A stretch of 59,565 bases of DNA, taken from NCBI GenBank assembly GCA_023415715.1, contig JAEZJP010000097.1:1-59565 (forward strand). The letters are read 5' to 3'. The position numbers were made by a program, and so were the translations under genes. A model generated the notes under the pieces. The model searched no databases. It saw only the letters and a list, made by a program, of their open reading frames with translations, and was not told the origin of the DNA. This stretch comes from Bacillota bacterium. GTDB lineage: Bacteria; Bacillota; Clostridia; Christensenellales; Aristaeellaceae. Each line of letters begins with the position of its first letter. Within the stretch, counting starts at the first letter, position 1. Positions 43,570-53,002 of the stretch are shown here, piece after piece.

Positions 43570-46500
43570 TTATAGAACAGTTTTCAGTGTATTAAAATCA
43601 ACCGGTTTTGCCAGGTGCATATCAAAACCTGCCTTAAGGACACGTTCCGTATCATCTTCACCCGCATACCCTGTCAGTGCAATCAAACGTATATCCTTTA
43701 TGACGTTGTCATTTCTGATGTTTTTCGCGACATCGTACCCATTCATCCCTGGCAGCCCAATATCACAGAATATTACATCCGGCCTGATTTGTTTTGCCAG
43801 CTTCACGCCTTCTATCCCGTCATAGGCAATATCCACTTGATGCCCTAACGTGAAAAGCATGGTGCTCAGCAAATCGGAAAAATCCCTATTATCCTCAATG
43901 ATCAGCAATTTTTTACTTTTCCCGCAGCTTATATTACAAGCCGAGTTCTCTGTTACGAAAGTATCCTCCGCACCAAGCGGCAGGCGTATTGTAAACGTTG
44001 ACCCTTTCCCCAGGCCTTCGCTATATGCAGTTACGCTGCCTTCGTGCAGATCCACAATCCCCTTTACAATGGAAAGCCCCAGCCCGAGGCCGCCGCGGCT
44101 TCTTTCAAGAGAGCTGTCTGCCTGTGTAAAAGGCGTAAACAAGCGCGGCAATATTTCCGGGCTGATTCCAATGCCGTTGTCTATTATGCTAATAACCGCG
44201 TTGTTCCCTTTCGTCCTGAGCGCCACCCAGACTTCGCCGTTTTCTTGGGTGAACTTCAGCGCGTTCGTTAAAAGATTCCCGATGATTTGCGTAACGCGTA
44301 CGGGATCGGCGCTCAGCCATACTGGCTTTAGCTGAATCCTTGTTCTAAGGCACACACCTTTCTTTTCATACGCGAGCCTCATATCATCCACAGCGTTTTT
44401 AACTGTTTCACTAAGGTGTATATACTCCTTTTTCAGCTTGATTTTGTTCTGTGTGATACGTGTCAGTTCCAGCAAATCATCTACCAGCTTGCACAACTGG
44501 TTCATCTGGCGGCTGATAATATCTTCTACTTTAGCGGTTTGATTTTTGTCCTGGGTAATAGCAAGCAGCTGGACTCCGGCGGATATTGCGGCCAGCGGGT
44601 TCCGCAGCTCATGGGATAGCACACTGATAAACTGGTTCTTGTTTTTATCGGCTTTTTCAAGCTCGGATACAAGGGCAAGAGCTTTCATTTCGCTCTCTCG
44701 CAATAACGCATCTGCATGTTGACGCTCCAAAAGATCTGCCGCCTGGCGCGCCAACAGGTCCAGCACCTGCAATTCCCGTTCGTTGAACTGATGCGGAGAT
44801 TTATAGTGTGTTGAAAGCATGCCCATGAATTTGCCGGAGCCACTGAACATAGGCGTTGATTGTACGCACCGGATTCCTTCGGCTAACATGACCCGGCGGA
44901 CATCGATATCTTCAAAAACGGCGCTCCCGGCCACTTCATCGACGATCACCCTGGCCTTATCCTCCATGGCTTTCGCACACACGGTCTTGTCGCCTGAAAC
45001 TCTTTGAAAGTATTGGATGAACGCATTACTGAAGCCCCTGTGCACGATGATCTCAAGTGCCTGTCCATCTTCAACCGCTAATTGCAGATTTCCGCAGTCG
45101 GCATTCGTAAGGAACATTGCTGCGTCCAGAATATCCGAATATACGGAATGAATCTCGTCATGCCTGATGTATCGCGTGTTGATTTGATGGAAGAGCCTTA
45201 GCGCCTCTACCTCGGAGGCAAGGTTCCGGCTAAGTTCCGTGAGACGCTCCTCGCTCTCCCGCAGCGCCTTTTCAGCTCGCTTGCGCTCGGTGATGATTTG
45301 CGTCGCGACGGCAATGCCGTCCGGGATCGGTGTTACCGTGGCCCGGAACCATTCATCCACCCCATCCGCGAGATAGTGATCCTCAAACTCCGTCAACCGC
45401 CCGGTTTCTGCCGCCTGTTTGTACATAGCAAAGAAGCGGGTCTGGGGAAAGGTCGGCCAAAGCTCGGTCATGCGGAGGCCGACGAACTCTTCCGGCCTGC
45501 GCCCAGAGAGCTTGGCCCCTTTGGCGTTCTGGTAAACGTAAGTGAAGTCAATGATTTCGCCTCGGTCGTCATAGAACGGTTTGAGAATGGAGAAACGATC
45601 AAGGGAGTTTTCCTGCACGGCCCGGAAGCGCTCCTCGCTTTGGCGGATCTTTTCTGCAGCTTCCTTTCGTATCCGGGCCATATCCAGGTGCGCCGCCACG
45701 CGAGCCATAAGCTCTCTGGAACTGAACGGTTTGATCAGGTAATCGTCCGCGCCTTTGTCCATTCCTTCAACTTTGGATTCCTCACCGGCTCTGGCGGATA
45801 GAAAGATAACCGGCAGTGTTTTCGTTACAGGATTTTCCCTTATCGCTTTCAACAACCCGAAGCCATCCAAAACAGGCATCATTATATCGGCCAGGACAAG
45901 GTCGGGCAGGTTTTGCTTGATTGCCTCCAGGGCTTCCTGACCGTCAGCTACAGCTTCCACCCTATAGTGACGGCTTAGTAAACGTTGCAGATATGCACGC
46001 ATATCGGGGTTATCATCCGCCAGCAATACTTTTGCCCGCTGTTCGAGAGTGATGTTGGCCATAGGTTCTGAAACATCTTTTTGGATGACGTAACAATCCT
46101 CCGCAATTCCTTCGGGTATCCATTTCCATGCTTCCTGGACGAACAAGTCCGCCTTCAGGGCGGTTGATGCCAGGGTCCTTTCTCCCCCAATCCTGTCCTG
46201 GGGAAGGTGAGCCGACCCGGTGGGTATAACAACTGTAAATACAGTACCTTGATCCGGAACGCTGACCGCACCAACCTTTCCACCGTGTAATTTCACCAGT
46301 TCCTGCACCAACGCCAGACCTATACCGGTCCCTTCCTGGGTACGGGCTTTTACCCCTTGTATCCGGTGAAACCGTTCAAAAAGATGCCCCATTTCTTCAG
46401 GGGCAATTCCAATACCGGTATCTTTTACCTCCAACTCAATATGTTGGCCACACCAGCGCAAGGCAACGGCAATCTCGCCTTCAAAGGTAAATTTTAAGGC

Positions 46501-47772
46501 ATTTGAGAGGAGATTGAGTACAATTTTCTCCCACATTTCCTTGTCAATATATATGGGTTGGGGCAGCGGCTGACAGTCCACAATGAAATGCAACCCGGCT
46601 TTCTCGACCGCAGACCGAAAAACACTAGCTAAATCAACTGTAAAGGCTGCCGGATCGGTAGGCTGGTAAACCGCCTGAACCCGCCCGGCTTCAATTCGGG
46701 AAAAGTCAAGGAGAGTGTTCACAAGCTTCAGGAGCCGCAATCCGTTACCGTGGACCAAGGATATTTGCTCCCTGACAAGAGCAGGTAATTCTTCCGGTTT
46801 GGCAAGGAGTTCCTCCAACGGACTGAGTATGAGGGTAAGAGGAGTCCGAAACTCATGGCTGATATTGGTAAAGAAAGCAGTTTTGGCCCGGTCGATTTCA
46901 GCAAGGAACTCTGCCCGTTCCTGTAATGCCTCCTCGGCACGTTTGCGTTCGGTGATGTCATAGAAAACGCTGGCTAAACGCCTGCTTCCAGAGCCGCCAA
47001 CGCGTGCTGTAGAACTGTGAACCCAACGTCCCGTGGGTTGGTGCCACTTTTCAATCTGCTCAGCCTCTCCGGTTTCAGCCACCCGGCCAAACGTTTCAGT
47101 CCAATATGCCTCAAATCCAGGCATTACTTCACTAGCCAGCTTACCTGCGACATCCTTCAATCCGCTCTGCTTTTCATAGCCAGCATTTGCTTCTAAAATA
47201 TACCAATCTACAGGCTTACCGAGGTGATCATAGATCATATCAAAAATGCAGCAGGCTTCAATCATGGTTTCAAACACCGTGCGAAACTTAGCCTCGCTGC
47301 CGCGCAGCGTCTCCTCGGCCTGCTTGCGCTCGGTGACGTCCCGGAAAGTTGAGACGGTTCCCTTGAACTCTCCGTCAGACCCGTAAATACGCTTCATGTG
47401 CAGGTCGATAATGACCTGTGAGCCGTTTTTTCGAGTCCCTTCGATCTCGCCGTCGTAGGCCCCCGCCTCATCCAGCCGAGCTGTAAAAACCGGCCAAAGG
47501 GAATCGACGCCCAATCTGCGGAAGATTTCCTTCCCGGATAGTCCTATCGCCTCCTCAGTGGTCCAGCCGGAAATCTCCTGTGCGACATTGTTCCAATACG
47601 TCACGCTCATGTTCTCATCCATGGCGATAATCGCTTCGTGTACAGTGGATAGGAGCTGGGCCTGGAAGGCCAGCTGGGCTTCGATACGCTTACGTTCGGA
47701 TGCGTCGTCGTTTTCCCATTGCGTCTTCTCGGCGCTTTCCATGCTGTGCAACGATGGGGAGTTTCCGTCCAT
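43570..47772 (-). CDS. Hybrid sensor histidine kinase with two kinase cores and two receivers
   Basis: About 1400 residues, soluble. In order: PAS (about 35-145), PAS (165-285), HisKA/HATPase (FFTNISHEFRTPLTLILSPL; TGIGLALVQELVKLHGGKVG), receiver (VLLADDNPDMRAYLQ; Asp in LVLADIMMPVLDGFG), PAS, GAF (about 900-1060), a second HisKA/HATPase (FISVLSHELRNPLAAISAGV; GGLGLGLSIVKGIVDLHEGS) and a final receiver (LLIIEDNRDFSDLL; VIFCDIGLPGMNGYD). No membrane span. ATG at 47772 has GGGAGG 6 nt upstream; the frame is open a little further. No DNA-binding output domain, so phosphotransfer to another protein is expected. Confidence 0.9.
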   Translation of the reverse strand: MDGNSPSLHSMESAEKTQWENDDASERKRIEAQLAFQAQLLSTVHEAIIAMDENMSVTYWNNVAQEISGWTTEEAIGLSGKEIFRRLGVDSLWPVFTARLDEAGAYDGEIEGTRKNGSQVIIDLHMKRIYGSDGEFKGTVSTFRDVTERKQAEETLRGSEAKFRTVFETMIEACCIFDMIYDHLGKPVDWYILEANAGYEKQSGLKDVAGKLASEVMPGFEAYWTETFGRVAETGEAEQIEKWHQPTGRWVHSSTARVGGSGSRRLASVFYDITERKRAEEALQERAEFLAEIDRAKTAFFTNISHEFRTPLTLILSPLEELLAKPEELPALVREQISLVHGNGLRLLKLVNTLLDFSRIEAGRVQAVYQPTDPAAFTVDLASVFRSAVEKAGLHFIVDCQPLPQPIYIDKEMWEKIVLNLLSNALKFTFEGEIAVALRWCGQHIELEVKDTGIGIAPEEMGHLFERFHRIQGVKARTQEGTGIGLALVQELVKLHGGKVGAVSVPDQGTVFTVVIPTGSAHLPQDRIGGERTLASTALKADLFVQEAWKWIPEGIAEDCYVIQKDVSEPMANITLEQRAKVLLADDNPDMRAYLQRLLSRHYRVEAVADGQEALEAIKQNLPDLVLADIMMPVLDGFGLLKAIRENPVTKTLPVIFLSARAGEESKVEGMDKGADDYLIKPFSSRELMARVAAHLDMARIRKEAAEKIRQSEERFRAVQENSLDRFSILKPFYDDRGEIIDFTYVYQNAKGAKLSGRRPEEFVGLRMTELWPTFPQTRFFAMYKQAAETGRLTEFEDHYLADGVDEWFRATVTPIPDGIAVATQIITERKRAEKALRESEERLTELSRNLASEVEALRLFHQINTRYIRHDEIHSVYSDILDAAMFLTNADCGNLQLAVEDGQALEIIVHRGFSNAFIQYFQRVSGDKTVCAKAMEDKARVIVDEVAGSAVFEDIDVRRVMLAEGIRCVQSTPMFSGSGKFMGMLSTHYKSPHQFNERELQVLDLLARQAADLLERQHADALLRESEMKALALVSELEKADKNKNQFISVLSHELRNPLAAISAGVQLLAITQDKNQTAKVEDIISRQMNQLCKLVDDLLELTRITQNKIKLKKEYIHLSETVKNAVDDMRLAYEKKGVCLRTRIQLKPVWLSADPVRVTQIIGNLLTNALKFTQENGEVWVALRTKGNNAVISIIDNGIGISPEILPRLFTPFTQADSSLERSRGGLGLGLSIVKGIVDLHEGSVTAYSEGLGKGSTFTIRLPLGAEDTFVTENSACNISCGKSKKLLIIEDNRDFSDLLSTMLFTLGHQVDIAYDGIEGVKLAKQIRPDVIFCDIGLPGMNGYDVAKNIRNDNVIKDIRLIALTGYAGEDDTERVLKAGFDMHLAKPVDFNTLKTVL

Positions 47773-47820
47773 ACGCATCCTCCCTGAGATTTGAAGTTTA
47801 AGGTAGTAAAAGTTATCATA

Positions 47821-47849
47821 ATTATAGCCCATTGGCACATATTACACAA
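47821..47849 (-). promoter_or_regulatory. Promoter of the hybrid kinase gene
   Basis: Minus-strand -35 TTGTGT (47844-47849) and -10 TATAAT (47821-47826), spacer 17 nt, about 50 nt before the ATG at 47772. Confidence 0.6.
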
Positions 47850-48005
47850 TAAGAATAAATATTCCTATGCGAAATATGGGGAAATTACCGAACGCCACCT
47901 GTCTCGCTCGTTAATGCCCCGGGTGACTCAGTCAGTATAATGAAAAAGCGAGGTTATTACATCCGGCAAAACCGATTGATATAAATACAATCAGGAAGGT
48001 GTTAA

Positions 48006-48275
48006 ATGAATGGATTGGGCTGTAAAGCGCTTTTGATCGAGGATAATTGCAATGCCTCTTTGGCGAAAATGAAGGGTGAAGAATGTATCCGAAAAATGCG
48101 GCGTGAAGCCGTATCTATGACGCTGCCCGTCGCTGAATTGGCCCCCATGGCGGGGTACACCTACTGCATGCCGACTCGGATATATGTCAAGTCGCTGAAC
48201 GCACCGGCCAAGAATCCTACGGGAAAAGGTGGGGTCAAGAAGAGTGCGACATCCACGGAAGATAAATGCAAGTAA
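48006..48275 (+). CDS. Small protein of unknown function
   Basis: An 89-residue frame starting MNGLGCKALLIEDNCNASLA and ending in a Lys/Thr-rich tail (KNPTGKGGVKKSATSTEDK). No family recognised. AGGAAGGTG stands 6 nt before the ATG and a strong terminator begins 11 nt after the stop, which supports it being transcribed. It is divergent from the hybrid kinase. It could still be a chance frame. Confidence 0.4.
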   Translation: MNGLGCKALLIEDNCNASLAKMKGEECIRKMRREAVSMTLPVAELAPMAGYTYCMPTRIYVKSLNAPAKNPTGKGGVKKSATSTEDKCK

Positions 48276-48285
48276 GCCAGTACAC

Positions 48286-48313
48286 AAAAATCCGGCCACA
48301 GCACCGGATTTTT
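48286..48313 (+). terminator. Strong bidirectional terminator
   Basis: Perfect inverted repeat AAAAATCCGG / CCGGATTTTT with an 8-nt loop and one more T beyond the arm, 11 nt after the small gene. Works on both strands by sequence. Confidence 0.75.
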
Positions 48314-48329
48314 TATGTTTCGGATGAAT

Positions 48330-48553
48330 GGGTGCATCATTGCACGATTACACTGGAGCCTTTGGAGATCGTGTATTTTTGAGTGCCCGAGAGGCGTATT
48401 TTTCTGCCACTCGCTCGCGCCGAAATCTCGCCTGTGCGCCCGCCCGTGTATTCCTGCAAAAAGAGCGCCAACAGCCAGTATTTTTGAGGTAATTTGCAGG
48501 CAAACAGAAAAGCCCACCGCAATGGGTGAGCTTCTTTGCACCAACTAATGCCG
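48330..48553. repeat. Dispersed ~220-bp repeat, copy 2
   Basis: Same orientation and order of elements as copy 1: GCATCATTGCACGATTACAC at the left, the hairpin in the middle right, and CAACTAATGCCG (48542-48553) at the right end. It ends 8 nt before the tRNA gene's 3' end. Confidence 0.75.
48509..48535 (-). terminator. Terminator of tRNA-Val inside repeat copy 2
   Basis: On the minus strand the stem AGCTCACC / GGTGGGCT (6-nt loop) is followed by TTTTCT, 26 nt beyond the tRNA 3' end. The equivalent hairpin in copy 1 (about 43216-43242) has a six-T tract. Confidence 0.6.
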
Positions 48554-48560
48554 GTTTTCA

Positions 48561-48637
48561 TGGTGGGATTAGTAGGGCTCGAACCTATGACCTCCACGAT
48601 GTCAACGTGGCGCTCTAACCAACTGAGCTATAATCCC
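48561..48637 (-). tRNA. tRNA-Val (anticodon GAC)
   Basis: 77 nt including an encoded CCA. Acceptor stem GGGATTA / TAATCCC, discriminator A, D-arm AGCTCAGTTGGTTAGAGC, anticodon stem CCACG / CGTGG with loop TTGACAT (anticodon GAC, reading GUC/GUU), and T-arm GTTCGAG. All stems pair. Confidence 0.93.
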
Positions 48638-48955
48638 ATGTATTCGGCAGTTGCAGAAAATAGTTTATCATATGCGTGAGAGAAAAGCAAGGCAGATTTT
48701 CAATTTCCTTTCTTCCACAAATTTTCAATTCCTATCTTCCATAATTCGTTTTTTTTCGGATAGCCATGGAAAAGCGATAAGCATGATAAACGATACGGGC
48801 GGGCGATTGATAATCGCCCCTACAACAGTTTTTAATTATTGACTTCTCTGTCGGAGCTATATGAAATAGCACCTTATTATCCTTTAAACCGGGATTCCAA
48901 AGGGATGTATCTCTTTGGCAGTGGGTCCAGGGAGGCAGAGCCTCCCTGGCGTCCC
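48638..48955. other. Intergenic region with short repeats
   Basis: No gene. Contains a tandem pair (ATTTTCAATTTCCTTTCTTC then ATTTTCAATTCCTATCTTCC, 48695-48745), and a GGGCGATTGATAATCGCCC hairpin near 48806 followed by CTAC, a form common in dispersed palindromic repeats. A weak promoter for the tRNA may lie on the minus strand (TTGCTT-17 nt-TAAACT). Confidence 0.4.
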
Positions 48956-49702
48956 TTACAGTCCTGCGCGGTATTCCACGGGGGATTTGCCTGTCTGGCG
49001 TTTGAAATTTTTCGAAAAGTGGGCCACATCGGAAAAGCCCACCCGGTCAGAAATATCGTGTACCTTCAGGGCGGGGTCACGCAGAAGCTCCCGGGCTTTT
49101 TGAATGCGGAGCTGGTTGACGATATCAAAGAAATTCTTGTTCAGATGGCGGTTGATGAGCTTTGACAAATGCCACTGGCTGACAAAAACATGGTCGGCCA
49201 CCTGGGAAAGGGTGATATGCTCCGCAAAATGCTGCTCCAGATAGGCCATGGCGGCCTTCACCACAAAGCAGCCCGCGGCCTCGCTTTCCGGCATGTCGTC
49301 ACTGTCCGGCCCATTCCCCAAAGGCATACCATCCAGCGCTGCGGTCATGAAGCGGATGGCTTCCTTCAATTCCTCCATTTTGCTGGGCTTTAAAAGATAC
49401 CGGCATACGCCAAGCTGGATGGCCTGGCGGGCATACTCAAAATCCCGGTAGGCGGTAAGTACGGCAATTTGAAGCCGGGGAAACTCGCTTTTCAGCGCCG
49501 CCACCATGGAGAGGCCATCCCGGTTGGGCATGCGGATATCGGTAAAGAGGATGTCGGGCCTGAACTTACGGATAAGGGCCGCGCCTTCCACCCCATCGCT
49601 GGCGGTGCCGACAACACGGCAGCCGTAATCTTCCCAGGGAAGGACGCGCAAAAGCCCCTGCAGGATCACCTGCTCATCGTCCACCAATACGACGGAGTAC
49701 AT
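48956..49702 (-). CDS. Response regulator with AraC-type DNA-binding domain (YesN-like)
   Basis: A 248-residue response regulator. Receiver: VVLVDDEQVILQGLLRVL, phospho-acceptor Asp in DILFTDIRMPNRDGLSMV, Thr-Ala in VLTAYRDFEYA, Lys in RYLLKPSKMEEL. The AraC helix-turn-helix pair is ITLSQVADHVFVSQWHLSKL and VHDISDRVGFSDVAHFSKNF. AAGGAGTGGCCTC fixes the start at 49702. Last gene of a run containing its probable kinase and a sugar-binding protein. Confidence 0.93.
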   Translation of the reverse strand: MYSVVLVDDEQVILQGLLRVLPWEDYGCRVVGTASDGVEGAALIRKFRPDILFTDIRMPNRDGLSMVAALKSEFPRLQIAVLTAYRDFEYARQAIQLGVCRYLLKPSKMEELKEAIRFMTAALDGMPLGNGPDSDDMPESEAAGCFVVKAAMAYLEQHFAEHITLSQVADHVFVSQWHLSKLINRHLNKNFFDIVNQLRIQKARELLRDPALKVHDISDRVGFSDVAHFSKNFKRQTGKSPVEYRAGL

Positions 49703-49746
49703 GAGGCCACTCCTTCCCTTTTTCAAAAGGTCAAAACAGATGGAAG

Positions 49747-50952
49747 TTACTTGCCAAAAGGATTCAGGGCCATGACATCGGCCCAAACCTGAGCGGGATC
49801 GGCCGTGCCGTTCACCAGTGCGGGAATCCTGGCAAACCAGGCGCTGCGGGCTTCGGCATTCATCGCGTCCTGTATTGGCGGGAGCATGACCTGCTCATTA
49901 TCCAGCAGTTCATAGGATGATTGCAGAAGTTCACCGCCAAAAGTAAAGGTGCTCAGCTGCCTGCCGTTTTCCTCATTCGTAAGGAAAGCCAGAAGGTTCA
50001 CCGCCGCGTCACGCTTATTGGGATCGTTCCAAGCTTTGCGGCTGAGATAAAAGCCCATGGATACGCCGCCAATGAAAGCGTTGGGGTCGGCATCCCCGGC
50101 GTAGGCGGTGAAAGGCATGACCGCGGTAGTGTCCCAGCTGGCTTCGGGAATGCCGTTGGCAAACCAGGAGCCATCCAATTGCATGGCGGCCTTCTTGTCA
50201 CGGAACAACTGGGAGGTGACGGCCTCTGTGGTGGCGCTTGCATCCCTGGCGAAAGCGCCCATCTTATACAGCTTGTTGAGTAGCGCCATGCCTTCCTTCC
50301 AGGAATCGGGCACTTCGTAGGTGGCGGAAGGGCGGGCTTTGTGCTCATCTGGGGTGCCGCATGCGATGATTAAAAACTCCACGATATAATGGGGCACATC
50401 GGCAAAGCTCACGGATATGGGAACTATGCCTACATCGTTAAACTTTTTGATGGCGGTTTCCAGCTTGGCCCAGTCGGTGGGCAGCTCAAGGCCATACTTT
50501 GTAAACAGGTCGGTGTTCACAAACAAGCCTTCCCAGAAGGGACGCACGGGTATGGAGTAGATTACGCCGTCAGCCTCGGCACTGAGGGGAGTCTCCTTAA
50601 GCTTCAAATCGGGATAGGCGGCATTGATCTCACTGATGGGCACCACCCTGTTCAAAATGGGAGCGGAATCAGCGGTCTTTGCAAAATAAAATAGCACATC
50701 TGCCTCGTTGCCGGCAGCAAAATCGTTCAGCACGCCGGTCTTCCAGGCCTCGTCGGAAGTAGCGGAGGCATCCTCCACTTTGTTGCCGGTCTCCGTTTCC
50801 CAGACTCTGAGCAGTTCCACATAGGCGCCTGCGGCGGCATCAGTACCGGCAAAAGTGGAAACGGTTCTGATGGTGACGCCTTCGGCTGTGGACGCGGACA
50901 TCAGGCCCAGGCACAGGGCGAAGATAAGTAATGCGGCCGCCAGTTTCTTCAC
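49747..50952 (-). CDS. Extracellular solute-binding protein (family 1)
   Basis: A 401-residue secreted binding protein (signal VKKLAAALLIFALCLGLMSA; possible lipobox absent). Features: VTIRTVSTFAGTDAAAGAYV, then DVLFYFAKTADSAPIL and GSWFANGIPEASWDTTAVM. GTG at 50952 with AGGAGGGG upstream is chosen over the TTG two codons earlier. No permease genes accompany it; it sits between the sensor kinase and the response regulator, suggesting a sensing role as partner of the kinase, or use with permeases encoded elsewhere. Confidence 0.9.
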   Translation of the reverse strand: MKKLAAALLIFALCLGLMSASTAEGVTIRTVSTFAGTDAAAGAYVELLRVWETETGNKVEDASATSDEAWKTGVLNDFAAGNEADVLFYFAKTADSAPILNRVVPISEINAAYPDLKLKETPLSAEADGVIYSIPVRPFWEGLFVNTDLFTKYGLELPTDWAKLETAIKKFNDVGIVPISVSFADVPHYIVEFLIIACGTPDEHKARPSATYEVPDSWKEGMALLNKLYKMGAFARDASATTEAVTSQLFRDKKAAMQLDGSWFANGIPEASWDTTAVMPFTAYAGDADPNAFIGGVSMGFYLSRKAWNDPNKRDAAVNLLAFLTNEENGRQLSTFTFGGELLQSSYELLDNEQVMLPPIQDAMNAEARSAWFARIPALVNGTADPAQVWADVMALNPFGK

Positions 50953-51100
50953 AGGCAAGCCCCTCCTTCTGATATCTCATATGAGGCTGCATTAAAAAGG
51001 AAAAGCATAAAGTCAATCCAAGAACGGCCATGGTATTCGAAGTTTATATCAGTGGATATGAACCAACAATAGAAATCGCTTACGGCTTACATACGGAATG

Positions 51101-51109
51101 ATTATACCA
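51101..51109 (-). promoter_or_regulatory. Possible promoter upstream of the binding-protein gene
   Basis: Minus-strand extended -10 TGGTATAAT with no good -35, in the 199-nt gap between the kinase stop and the binding-protein start. It could provide extra binding protein independent of the upstream operon. Confidence 0.4.
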
Positions 51110-51151
51110 TAAGCACATGAACATGTATATCCCATCCGCCCTTTGGTTATA

Positions 51152-52933
51152 TCACATACTCACGGTCTCACCGTCCGTATTCTGTTCCTCCTTTGCCGCT
51201 GCAGCCTGCTCTTTTTCCAGAGGGATCACGATTGTGGCCACGGTGTCCCCATGGCTGTCCTGCGTGATGCGCAGGCTGGCCCGGCCCCTGTAAATCAAGC
51301 GCAGCCGCTGGCTTACGTTGCGTATGCCCACATGGCCCTCCCCGGATCCTTCCTCGCTTATAAGCTCGTTGATCTTTTCCTGGTCTTCCTTTGTGAGCTG
51401 CTTTCCGTTGTTTAGAACCTCCACATGCAAAAAAGATGCGTCGGAAAATACGTTCAGGCGGATTCGTCCGCCTCCCGAAGGCGCAATGCCGTGCTCGATA
51501 GCGTTTTCCAAAAGCGTCTGTATCACCATTCGGGGAAGCTTATACTGGAGAAGAGCCGGATTCACATCCTTGAAAATGGTGAGCCTGTCGCCAAAGCGAA
51601 GCCGCACAAAGTAAAAATAGGCGTCCGCTATGGACAATTCCTCGTTTAGCGGCACAAGCCTGTGATCGCCCCTGTCCAGGCTGGCGTTTAACAGCACGCT
51701 CAAAGCCTCTACCATGGCGGCAATGGCTTCATTGCTGTCCATGCGGGCCTGCCAGTTGATCATCTCCAATGCATTGTTCAAAAAGTGCGGATTGATCCGG
51801 CTTTGCATAGCTTCGATGCGGGAGTCCCTTAAGGCGATTTCCTCCTTGAAGACGGTGTCGACCAGGTGGCGAATTTGAGTGCTCATGCTGGAGAAGGCAA
51901 CGCCGAGCTGCCCCAATTCATCCTTGCCGTGCATGGGTACGGTGACACCCAGCTCTCCGTCGGCCATGCGGCGGGAAGCCTGCGACAAAATGAAAATAGG
52001 CTTGGATATTCTTCTGTACACAAACCACATGATCACGATACCGATAGGCACAATGGCCAGCACCAGCAAAAGAAGCAGCTGCCGGAACTGCGTCATTTGC
52101 GCGTACACAGATTTCTTGGCTACCTGAACCCGGGTATACAGTGTATAATCCCGTTCAGAATGGCCCTGCACATAAGCCAGATTCTCTTTCCGCTCCGATA
52201 GGCCCAAAGGCTCGCCGGCCCAGTCTACCGCCTCGTCCTGGTAGTTCCTGTAACCATCCAGCATGATATCATAACTGCTGTTCCACTTTTCGCCGACACT
52301 GTACAGGGGGGCAAACAGCTCCTGCATGTTCATGCCAAGCACCAGCATGCCGTAGCGTTCCAAGCGCAGGTTGTACAGATTGCGCACCAAATACAGATTC
52401 CCGTTCCAGCCGGCAAAACTGCACCTGGTGTCAAGATCAAGCCCCATTTCAAGGGCCAGCGGCTGACAGTTCTGCTGAAAATCCAGCGCGTTTTGATATC
52501 CGGCCACGGTATACATAAAGGCATCCGGACGGTTTATGGGAAAGTAGGCCGCGAATGTGAACAGTGAATCCCGTCCGTATTTGCGCTCCAGGTAATTTCT
52601 GCTGACCCGGTAAAAATCGTAGAAACTTAGCTTGTCCGCCTCAAAGTTTGCATAGGCGCCGGCCAGTTCCCCGTCGTAGGTGACATCCTTTGCCAAAGTG
52701 ATAGAGCGTTGGATAATCTGAAGCGTGAGCGTCTGGGCATACTCCGCGCTGGATTTTAGCGCTTCCTCGGTTTTTTCCTGGAGCGCGCCAAAAAAGACGC
52801 CGCCCATATATCCCCCCAGCGCCAGCGCCGGCAGCAGCCAGCACAGCAGCACGATCAAAAGGATGCGGAAGCGCAGGGATTTCATATATGAGCGGAGTTT
52901 TGGAAGCACAGTTTTGTCCTCCGTGCTATTCAT
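51152..52933 (-). CDS. Sensor histidine kinase (YesM-like)
   Basis: A 593-residue membrane kinase: two membrane spans (about 20-43 and 285-310) around a large outer sensing domain (about 240 residues), a HAMP region, and a His_kinase domain with the motif MQSRINPHFLNNALEMINWQ, then an ATPase domain with ENAIEHGIAPSGGGRIRLNV and GHVGIRNVSQRLRLIY. Partner of the YesN-like regulator. No strong ribosome site is visible at the ATG at 52933, so an internal start is possible. Located between the phosphohexomutase and the binding-protein gene. Confidence 0.92.
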   Translation of the reverse strand: MNSTEDKTVLPKLRSYMKSLRFRILLIVLLCWLLPALALGGYMGGVFFGALQEKTEEALKSSAEYAQTLTLQIIQRSITLAKDVTYDGELAGAYANFEADKLSFYDFYRVSRNYLERKYGRDSLFTFAAYFPINRPDAFMYTVAGYQNALDFQQNCQPLALEMGLDLDTRCSFAGWNGNLYLVRNLYNLRLERYGMLVLGMNMQELFAPLYSVGEKWNSSYDIMLDGYRNYQDEAVDWAGEPLGLSERKENLAYVQGHSERDYTLYTRVQVAKKSVYAQMTQFRQLLLLLVLAIVPIGIVIMWFVYRRISKPIFILSQASRRMADGELGVTVPMHGKDELGQLGVAFSSMSTQIRHLVDTVFKEEIALRDSRIEAMQSRINPHFLNNALEMINWQARMDSNEAIAAMVEALSVLLNASLDRGDHRLVPLNEELSIADAYFYFVRLRFGDRLTIFKDVNPALLQYKLPRMVIQTLLENAIEHGIAPSGGGRIRLNVFSDASFLHVEVLNNGKQLTKEDQEKINELISEEGSGEGHVGIRNVSQRLRLIYRGRASLRITQDSHGDTVATIVIPLEKEQAAAAKEEQNTDGETVSM

Positions 52934-53002
52934 TTAGCCATTGAAGGATTTCGCCCCTGCGGGGGCGACCAGGGCTTTCCGATCGTCCTGGACCTTCGGA
53001 AA

